DNA from: an uncultured Kineosporia sp.
Lineage (GTDB): Bacteria > Actinomycetota > Actinomycetes > Actinomycetales > Kineosporiaceae
Direction of reading: 5' to 3'
DNA length: 7,183 nucleotides
Assembly: GCA_937859855.1 (NCBI GenBank)
Contig: CALMAR010000093.1
Coordinates: 1-7,183 of the forward strand
The number at the start of each line of letters is the position of its first letter. Position 1 is the first letter of the stretch. Below are positions 1-4,419 of the stretch, in pieces. Made by a program: the position numbers and the translations under genes. Below the pieces are notes generated by a model, which was not told the DNA's origin, did no database searches, and saw nothing but the letters and a program-made list of their open reading frames with translations.

Positions 1-286
<286 letters not shown>

Positions 287-424
287 ATGTGCTCGCCGCA
301 CATGCGCGTAAGGACTCTGCTGGCCGGGGGCGGGTGGACGGCGAGCCTCTCCGGGCGAGGTACCCGGTGCCCGCGGTGGGGCCAGGAAGAACAACCCCAC
401 CGCCGCGCCAACCCTCGGAGGTGA
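287..424 (+). CDS. Possible 45-aa small ORF before the HTH gene
   Basis: This is an ATG-started 45-aa frame with good GC at third positions. It reads CSPH near the N-terminus and RCPRWGQEEQPHRRANP near the end, recalling a small zinc-ribbon protein in which one expected Cys (CPRC) is Trp. Its TGA (422-424) lies inside the Shine-Dalgarno of the next gene, and only 6 bases separate the stop from the next ATG, so the two could be translationally coupled. Against it: no well-spaced ribosome site precedes ATG 287, and the frame is also open from a GTG at 215. No function is assigned. It may be a real element-borne small gene or chance. Confidence 0.3.
   Translation: MCSPHMRVRTLLAGGGWTASLSGRGTRCPRWGQEEQPHRRANPRR
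417..424 (+). promoter_or_regulatory. Strong ribosome binding site GGAGGTGA
   Basis: GGAGGTGA matches the 16S anti-Shine-Dalgarno very well and ends 6 bases before ATG 431. This spacing is close to ideal and decides in favour of the longer form of the HTH protein over an internal GTG at 533. Confidence 0.75.
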
Positions 425-430
425 CTACAG

Positions 431-772
431 ATGCGCCCACAATCTGTCAACCCAGCATTGACACCCGCCGGCGAACAGGAACGGCCCGGTCTAACCGGCC
501 ACACGGCCGGTTCCCGATGCCGCAGAAAGGACGTGGAGAACGACGACTACGCCCGATTCACAGCCCGGATCATCCGCGCCCACGGGCGCCGGATCGCTGA
601 GGGAGACGTCGAGGGCCTGGCCGACCTACTCGACCTAGCCAACGAGCTGGCCGACGCCACCCAGGTTGCCGTCAACGGCCTGCGAGCACGCGGGTACGCC
701 TGGTCCGAGATCGCATCCCGCCTCGGCACCACCCGCCAAGCTGCCCATCAACGCTGGCATTGCCCGACTTGA
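431..772 (+). CDS. Small sigma-region-4-like helix-turn-helix protein
   Basis: This 113-aa protein has its recognisable part at residues 39-109: an all-helical segment (DYARFTARIIRAHGRRIAEG, then a Leu/Ala-rich helix), followed by a C-terminal helix-turn-helix at about 88-109, GYAWSEIASRLGTTRQAAHQRW. The HTH matches small DNA-binding proteins that are common in actinobacterial genomes and on their integrative elements and resemble sigma-70 region 4. It presumably binds DNA as a regulator; target and partners are unknown. The ATG at 431 follows an excellent ribosome site. An internal GTG at 533, preceded by AGAAAGGA with only one or two bases of spacing, would give a 79-aa form holding just the conserved domain. 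Residues 1-38 are low-complexity and not recognised. The protein stops three residues after the HTH. A bidirectional terminator lies about 75 bases downstream. Confidence 0.8.
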   Translation: MRPQSVNPALTPAGEQERPGLTGHTAGSRCRRKDVENDDYARFTARIIRAHGRRIAEGDVEGLADLLDLANELADATQVAVNGLRARGYAWSEIASRLGTTRQAAHQRWHCPT

Positions 773-848
773 GCCACCGCCAGCGGGGACTCACCGATCT
801 TTTAGATTCCACCTGCTCAGCCTTGACACCGGTAAAGTCGGACGGGGA

Positions 849-881
849 AAGGACCGGGGCGACGTAAGCGCCCCGGTCCTT
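849..881. terminator. Bidirectional stem-loop terminator
   Basis: AAGGACCGGGGCG (849-861) and CGCCCCGGTCCTT (869-881) form a perfect 13-bp stem with a 7-base loop (ACGTAAG). The AA/TT edges give each strand a short T-bearing end, though no long U tract follows, as is usual in actinomycetes. It sits between two convergent genes (ends at 772 and 936) and probably terminates both. Confidence 0.85.
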
Positions 882-935
882 CCTCGTTGCCCCGGTGCTC
901 AGAGATGAGTGAGCCTTCATCCGGGGACGCCTGAC

Positions 936-1349
936 TCAACCCGCCGAATCCTCGTCCTTGCGGGTGAGGTTCCTGTTACTGGTCACGATCGTGGCCTCGT
1001 CCTGCAGATTAACCAGGAGCAGGCCATCCTCGATCTGGACTGGCCACCGTTTTGAGATCGTGGTGTCGATGTCGTAGTACCGGGTAAACGCTGTTCCAGC
1101 GACCAGGTAGGTTCCATCGGAGTGTCCTCCCTGGGCCCGCAACGGATAGGCGTGACCTACGGTCGGGTCAACTCCCCGAATGCCGACGATGCGCTCAACA
1201 GGGTCGAAGAGAAGCTCAACAGCCTCCGGCTCTCCTAGTGCGACCTGCGCGGACTTGTTGAGAGAGATCAGCCCGCGCTTTTGTATCGTCACGGCAGGCT
1301 GTTTTGTCATCGGGATCATGCGCCGCGTGAAGACTTCAAAGTTGGGCAC
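936..1349 (-). CDS. Conserved actinobacterial hypothetical, AbrB-like N-terminal half
   Basis: This 137-aa protein resembles a conserved actinobacterial family of unknown function that I recall only as hypothetical proteins beginning PxFEVFxRRxxP. Residues 20-60 (VTIQKRGLISLNKSAQ, then EAVELLFDPVERIVGIR) have the beta-helix-beta rhythm of AbrB/MazE swapped-hairpin DNA-binding domains. Residues 64-137 carry a conserved-looking half (HAYPLRAQG, GTAFTRYYDIDT, RWPVQIEDGLLLVNL). The chosen start is GTG 1349, because GAAGG lies about 7 bases upstream of it; a TTG at 1364 would place that ribosome site inside the gene. It is convergent with the HTH gene and shares its terminator. Length looks complete. 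A DNA-binding role is only an inference. It has no signal peptide or membrane segment, so it is probably cytosolic. Confidence 0.8.
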   Translation of the reverse strand: MPNFEVFTRRMIPMTKQPAVTIQKRGLISLNKSAQVALGEPEAVELLFDPVERIVGIRGVDPTVGHAYPLRAQGGHSDGTYLVAGTAFTRYYDIDTTISKRWPVQIEDGLLLVNLQDEATIVTSNRNLTRKDEDSAG

Positions 1350-1406
1350 GTCCTCACCTTCCAATCCCTAGATCGACGCCGGTAACGCTAGCACTGCCCA
1401 GCCAGC

Positions 1407-1794
1407 CTAGCGGTCGACACACGCGGTGCGAGCGATTTTTGGCCTCGCCAAATCCCTTGAGTGGCGATCAGGGTTGCCTGCCCACCACGTTGACATGTCC
1501 ACCGTCCACTCACGCACTCTCTTGACAATTGTCAAGGGTGACCCCGGTGGGATCCGCTGCTGCGACACCCGGAGCGCCCGCGTCAAAGCTGATCTGAACT
1601 GAGATTGGAGGTCTTCTAATGCACGCATCAGCGTATGTCCCTCGACGATCAGGGGGTATAAGGATCCTCTGGGCTTTCTCGGGGCGGGGGCCTCCGATTT
1701 CTGCCAGTGTGCCCGCGACGTGCCCGATCACACGGTCTGTGGCGGTCACTTCAAGGCAGTCCAAGCCAGTCGCCATGAGGCCGCCCGTGCTCAC
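1407..1794 (-). pseudogene. Possible decayed minus-strand gene read in two frames
   Basis: Two overlapping minus-strand frames each look protein-like over part of their length. One (from GTG 1794, closing at 1510) reads LDCLEVTATDRVIGHVAGTL then AEIGGPRPEKAQ, and turns unconvincing after about 1640. The other reads LIVEGHTLMRALEDLQSQF then RSALTRALRVSQQRIPPG, from about 1650 down towards 1500, with better third-position GC there. A frame change near 1640-1670 would join the two halves into one helical protein of roughly 90-100 aa. I recognise no family. The first frame stays open upstream of 1794 without a clear start. It could be a pseudogene, two small overlapping genes, or chance. Confidence 0.3.
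1521..1536. promoter_or_regulatory. Perfect 16-bp palindrome CTTGACAATTGTCAAG
   Basis: The site is a perfect inverted repeat without spacer and is AT-rich in its centre, in sharp contrast to its GC-rich surroundings. Its form suits a dimeric helix-turn-helix repressor such as a GntR-family protein, a class commonly used for control of actinobacterial integrative elements. TTGACA, the sigma-70 -35 consensus, occurs on both strands within it, but I see no well-spaced -10 on either strand. Operator function is an inference. It lies inside the possible decayed gene. Confidence 0.55.
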
Positions 1795-1853
1795 ACATGG
1801 CCGATTGAGGGCCGCAAGCTCGTTCCCAAGCTGATCGTCTGACGTGCTGCACC

Positions 1854-2057
1854 ATGGACGACATGGCTGCTCCGTTGTGTCGTAACTGCGGCGTTGAAAT
1901 ACGGCGACGGTGGGGCGCTTGGCGCCACGTCATGCAACTGGGTCCAGTGCAATGCTCGAAACCCGAGCCGGAAGAAGTACAGCAGGGAAGTACAGCACCG
2001 AGGCCGCCCCTTGCCGACAACGACCGTCTCCCAACGGATCGGCCGAGCACGAGCTGA
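1854..2057 (+). CDS. Possible 67-aa Cys/His-rich small protein
   Basis: Residues 1-41 read like a tiny zinc-binding protein: C9-x2-C12, then W23 and H25, then C34 (LCRNCGVEIRR, GAWRHV, PVQCSKPEPEE). This pattern, C-x2-C followed by W-x-H and a last Cys, is one I associate with small uncharacterised actinobacterial proteins. Residues 42-67 are low-complexity and cross the tandem 13-bp repeats at 1974-1999, so the natural protein may once have ended earlier or its tail may simply be read through a DNA site. No ribosome site precedes ATG 1854 or ATG 1863, so expression is uncertain. The gene ends 25 bases before the tRNA fragment, at the presumed edge of the integrated element. Confidence 0.4.
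   Translation: MDDMAAPLCRNCGVEIRRRWGAWRHVMQLGPVQCSKPEPEEVQQGSTAPRPPLADNDRLPTDRPSTS
1974..1999. repeat. Tandem 13-bp repeats, candidate integrase arm sites
   Basis: GAAGTACAGCAGG (1974-1986) is followed without a gap by GAAGTACAGCACC (1987-1999); 11 of 13 positions are identical. They lie about 84 bases before the tRNA 3' half. Tyrosine integrases bind a core site plus short directly repeated arm sites about this far away, so these are candidates for arm sites of the element. The assignment rests on position and form only. Confidence 0.5.
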
Positions 2058-2082
2058 CCCCTGCCGACCACCGATCGCGTTG

Positions 2083-2128
2083 TTTGCAAGCAGGGGGTTG
2101 TCGGTTCGAGTCCGATCGTCTCCACCCA
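2083..2128 (+). other. tRNA-Ala(TGC) 3' half: attachment site of an integrated element
   Basis: From 2083 the sequence follows a tRNA: anticodon loop TTTGCAA with anticodon TGC at 2085-2087, anticodon-stem 3' arm GCAGG, variable loop GGGTT, T arm GTCGG-TTCGAGT-CCGAT (2100-2116, all five pairs allowing one G-T), acceptor 3' strand CGTCTCC (2117-2123) and discriminator A2124. CCA is not encoded. Nothing before 2083 can form the D arm, the acceptor 5' strand or the anticodon-stem 5' arm, so this is not a working gene. Tyrosine integrases commonly recombine within the 3' half of tRNA genes and leave such a copy at the far end of the element. The orientation places the element to the left and the chromosome to the right. 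The intact tRNA, and usually the other att copy, should lie beyond the left edge. Confidence 0.8.
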
Positions 2129-2386
2129 GGTCCAGGCCTATGGCGGCCCCTGTCAGCGGTTCCTGCTGATGAGTGCAGCGGCGAATGCAGCACAGACCTT
2201 CGGTTGCGATCGCGTTGCTGGACGCGAGCAACGGTGGGCCGGTAGCCGATGGGCCGGTCACGACCTGACCTCCATCAACCAGCAGGTTGCCGTTCGGCTC
2301 CGATCGCCCAACGGCTTCGTGAGGAACGGACCACAAGGAGTTACTGGCGCTTGATCGGCTCGGCTGCCTAGGCTGTGGGGCCTGTG

Positions 2387-2408
2387 GCCGCCGCGCCAGT
2401 GCGGCGGC
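2387..2408. terminator. GC-rich hairpin, possible terminator
   Basis: GCCGCCGC (2387-2394) and GCGGCGGC (2401-2408) pair perfectly over 8 bp around a 6-base loop (GCCAGT). No T tract follows. It may be a terminator-like relic of sequence downstream of the tRNA gene, but no gene in the window clearly needs it. Confidence 0.35.
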
Positions 2409-2550
2409 GTTCCGATGGCAGACGGCCATTGGTTCCCGGGTCAAGCAGAGGGCCCGTCGCAGGCCACGCTCGACCGGCATGCGCGAGCCCCTGAGCGTGG
2501 TGCCAAACGACGTAGTCACATTCGCAGGAAGCCGTACAGCGCTCGATATG

Positions 2551-2566
2551 CGTCTGAGTCCAGACG
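2551..2566 (+). promoter_or_regulatory. Small leader hairpin before the GAF-ANTAR gene
   Basis: CGTCTG (2551-2556) and CAGACG (2561-2566) form a 6-bp stem with an AGTC loop, ending 15 bases before ATG 2582, where a ribosome must load. ANTAR proteins bind paired hairpins with six-base loops. This is a single hairpin and, read with a 5-bp stem, its loop GAGTCC does not fit the usual A1/G4 pattern, so autoregulation through it is not supported. It could still affect translation or act as an operator. Confidence 0.3.
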
Positions 2567-2581
2567 ACGAAAGTTCAGATT

Positions 2582-3388
2582 ATGAGCGAGATTCTCCCGC
2601 CCGACGGCGGTCCATCACCGAACGTTTCTTCTGAGCATGCTTTTGCTGCGATCTCCGCTGATGGCCGATCCGAGCCGGTGCCGGCGGCTACGGCGGCGAT
2701 TGCGTCCTGCGCCGAGTTGGCCAAAATTGTGCTGGGCAATCAGCCGCTCAATACCATCCTCACCCGGATAGCTCAGGTGGCCCAGCAGGCGATCCCCGGA
2801 GTGGACGACGTATCGGTGACGCTGATGGATCTCGATCGGCCCCGCACCGTCGCGTTCAGCGGCCAGCTCGGCCCGGCCCTGGATGAACGTCAGTATCGAG
2901 CAGGCTTCGGACCATGTATGGACGCCGCCGTGACCGGTGACCTGGTCGAGGTCACGGACACCGCCATCGACACCCTCTATCCCGAATTCTCCCGGCAGGC
3001 CGCCCGCGCCGGGATCAGGCGGGTCCTCGCCCTTGGCCTGGTCGCCCCGGCGCCAGGCGGCTCGGGCGCCCTCAACCTGTACAGCGCTGGTGAGCCCTTC
3101 GACCAGGACGTCCGCAAGGCCGCCGTCGCCTTCACCTCCTATGCAGCGGTTGCGGTGATGAATGCCGCCGTGGTCAGCGGGGCCATCAACGAGGCGGAGC
3201 AGTTGCGCCAGGCCATGGACTCCAGAGCAGCCATCGAGCAGGCCAAAGGCATCATCATGGCTACTCGCCGGTGCTCCCCCGATGAAGCGTTCGACGTCCT
3301 GCGGCAGACGTCCAGCCGGGCCAACCAGAAGCTCCGCCTTATCGCTCAGGACATCGTCACCAAGGTGCTCAGCTCAGACATCGGCTGA
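2582..3388 (+). CDS. GAF-ANTAR domain RNA-binding regulator
   Basis: This 268-aa protein combines a sensory GAF domain (about 56-197; VDDVSVTLMD, RAGFGPCMDA, GALNLYSAGEPFDQD) with a C-terminal ANTAR domain (about 205-262; SRAAIEQAKGIIMATRRCSP then DEAFDVLRQTSSRANQKLR). ANTAR domains bind tandem hairpins in nascent mRNA and prevent premature transcription termination; the GAF part presumably senses a small ligand or redox signal. The key ANTAR features, IEQAKGIIM and the SxxxNxKLR helix, are present, so RNA binding looks intact. Residues 1-50 are a low-complexity extension. Length is ordinary for this family, which is numerous in actinomycetes. ATG 2582 has only a weak upstream purine run (GACGAAAG). 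Its 3' end overlaps the convergent vsr gene by 15 bp. It is soluble, and its target genes are not visible here. Confidence 0.93.
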   Translation: MSEILPPDGGPSPNVSSEHAFAAISADGRSEPVPAATAAIASCAELAKIVLGNQPLNTILTRIAQVAQQAIPGVDDVSVTLMDLDRPRTVAFSGQLGPALDERQYRAGFGPCMDAAVTGDLVEVTDTAIDTLYPEFSRQAARAGIRRVLALGLVAPAPGGSGALNLYSAGEPFDQDVRKAAVAFTSYAAVAVMNAAVVSGAINEAEQLRQAMDSRAAIEQAKGIIMATRRCSPDEAFDVLRQTSSRANQKLRLIAQDIVTKVLSSDIG

Positions 3389-3850
3389 GCTACGAACGGC
3401 ACGGCTGACCGCCAGTACCACGTCGTCCAGTGATTCGTGCTCCCAGAATCGCAGCACCTGCCAGTGGTCCGCCGCCAGCGCGGCCGTGACCAACTGATCA
3501 CGCGAACGGTTCCGTTCCAGCTTCGGGTTCCAGTACCAGCCATTGACCGACGGCGTCCGGCCGTGATCAGGGCAGCCATGCCAGAAGCAGCCGTCGACGA
3601 AAATCGCTACCCGGCGCCGGGTGAACACGATGTCGGGCTTCACCTTCACCGTCCCCGCCTGCACGCGGAAGTCCTTGCGAAACCGAAACCCCAAGCGATG
3701 CAACGCAGATCGCAAGCGCATCTCCGGCTTGGTCCCGGTGCGCCGATTCGCCTGCATGTTGCGGGACCGGCCCTCGTTCAACGGAGCGGGATGCCGGCCA
3801 CTGGCGTGCGCCGCCGTCCGCCGGGCCGCCGCCCGATCCGCAGCCGACAC
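3374..3850 (-). CDS. vsr: Very short patch repair (Vsr-type) mismatch endonuclease
   Basis: This 158-aa protein of the Vsr family nicks DNA 5' of the T in T:G mismatches that arise when 5-methylcytosine deaminates. Visible motifs are the N-terminal RSRNMQANRRTGTKPEMRLR (28-47), KPDIVF with catalytic D73 (counterpart of Asp51 in E. coli Vsr), FVDGCFWHGCPDHG (84-97) with H91, the W-rich NGWYWNPKLERNRSRD (103-118) and RFWEHE (134-139). All core motifs look intact. The N-terminus is about 20-25 residues longer than in E. coli Vsr. GTG 3850 is chosen because GAGGAGG ends 6 bases upstream of it. No cytosine-5 methyltransferase, its usual partner, occurs in the window. Its end overlaps the GAF-ANTAR gene convergently, so antisense transcription between the two is possible. 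Confidence 0.95.
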   Translation of the reverse strand: MSAADRAAARRTAAHASGRHPAPLNEGRSRNMQANRRTGTKPEMRLRSALHRLGFRFRKDFRVQAGTVKVKPDIVFTRRRVAIFVDGCFWHGCPDHGRTPSVNGWYWNPKLERNRSRDQLVTAALAADHWQVLRFWEHESLDDVVLAVSRAVRSSADV

Positions 3851-3856
3851 AGCCAG

Positions 3857-3863
3857 CCTCCTC
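3857..3863 (-). promoter_or_regulatory. Ribosome binding site of vsr
   Basis: On the minus strand GAGGAGG ends 6 bases before GTG 3850. This strong, well-spaced site fixes the start of the vsr product. Confidence 0.75.
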
Positions 3864-3953
3864 GCTCCGGGTTCACGGCTCGGAAAGGATAGACCCCCTT
3901 GTGCGCGCCTGACGATCTGCGCCCGAGCTGAGGCCCGATTGCCGGTGCCGGGC

Positions 3954-4352
3954 TCAAACCCTTGGCGGGGTCACTGGATTGCGTCTGAGCCGCCACCACG
4001 AGATGGCCATGGCCGCGATCACGATCAGGAACATCGCCAGCCGGATCCACAGCAGCGGCCGGTATCTGCCACCGCTGCTGCTGGCCGTCAGCCCGGCCGC
4101 GAACCAGGGGATGAAGAATCCGTAGACCGGCCATCGCGGGGAGCCCTCCGGTGGCGACAGGCTGACCACGCCCGGGTGCCAGCGCAGGGCCACGTAGACC
4201 ACGACGAGGGCCATCACGCCAGCCACCACTGTTGCGGCCCAGAAGGTCAGCGGAGAACCGGTCACCGGCTCAGTATCGCCCGGCACCACTCGGTCAGGGC
4301 ACTGGCCACGCTCCTGTGCGTGAGCTGTGAATATCCCATGACCAGCCAACAC
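3954..4352 (-). CDS. Small membrane protein with about three helices
   Basis: This 132-aa protein is of unknown function; I recognise no family. Hydrophobic segments lie at about 37-57 (FWAATVVAGVMALVVVYVAL), 75-89 (PVYGFFIPWFAAGL, shorter and less certain) and 101-120 (LWIRLAMFLIVIAAMAISWW), followed by a basic end (RLRRN) that should face the cytoplasm. The first 30 or so residues are polar and unconvincing, so the true start may be a GTG at 4289, 4286 or 4265; none of these, nor GTG 4352, has a good ribosome site. It lies 103 bases upstream of vsr on the same strand, so co-transcription is possible, but vsr has its own strong ribosome site. It is divergent from the apbE-like gene, with a 67-bp shared intergenic region. 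Confidence 0.65.
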   Translation of the reverse strand: MLAGHGIFTAHAQERGQCPDRVVPGDTEPVTGSPLTFWAATVVAGVMALVVVYVALRWHPGVVSLSPPEGSPRWPVYGFFIPWFAAGLTASSSGGRYRPLLWIRLAMFLIVIAAMAISWWRLRRNPVTPPRV

Positions 4353-4381
4353 TCAGCATTTTCCGCCGATCGGCACAGCTG

Positions 4382-4404
4382 CGATGACCAGGCTCGGGTC
4401 ATCG
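4382..4404. promoter_or_regulatory. 8-bp inverted repeat in the divergent promoter region
   Basis: CGATGACC (4382-4389) and GGTCATCG (4397-4404) are perfect inverted copies separated by AGGCTCG. The centre-to-centre distance is 15 bases. They lie between the divergent membrane-protein and apbE-like genes and end only 4 bases before the apbE ribosome site. This may be an operator controlling the apbE-glycosyltransferase unit, or an mRNA hairpin next to the ribosome site. Confidence 0.45.
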
Positions 4405-4407
4405 ATC

Positions 4408-4417
4408 AGAGGAGGAA
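4408..4417 (+). promoter_or_regulatory. Ribosome binding site of the apbE-like gene
   Basis: AGAGGAGGAA contains GGAGG 4 bases before ATG 4420. It supports that start over the in-frame ATG 4384, which lies inside the inverted repeat and has no ribosome site. Confidence 0.75.
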
Positions 4418-4419
4418 GC

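Larger units (their letters stand above)
2129..2581. other. Gene-free stretch between att site and GAF-ANTAR gene
   Basis: I find no convincing gene here. A long minus-strand frame (1791-2519) crosses it, but it also runs through the tRNA fragment and has a shadow-like composition. A GC-rich hairpin lies at 2387-2408 and a smaller one, CGTCTG-AGTC-CAGACG, at 2551-2566. Promoters for the downstream gene probably lie near the right end, but no clear -35/-10 pair stands out. Confidence 0.5.

Noticed and set aside
2083..2128. Complete functional tRNA-Ala gene
   Set aside because: The bases before 2083 cannot form the D arm, the acceptor 5' strand or the 5' side of the anticodon stem.
1751..2193. 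Two further minus-strand frames reading GLEPTTPCLQ and SNRQPPACKQ
   Set aside because: These are shadow translations of the tRNA-Ala 3' half, a common annotation error.
2169..2354. 61-aa plus-strand frame after the att site
   Set aside because: It has no ribosome site and no recognisable pattern, and its composition looks random.
1791..2519. Long minus-strand open frame of 242 codons
   Set aside because: It runs through the reverse complement of the tRNA fragment (giving the well-known spurious tRNA-shadow peptide ending in TRTDNPLLANNAIGG), has no domain pattern, and has no ribosome site.
2551..2566. ANTAR-target RNA motif in the leader of the GAF-ANTAR gene
   Set aside because: There is only one hairpin, and its loop does not match the paired six-base loops with A1 and G4 that ANTAR proteins bind.
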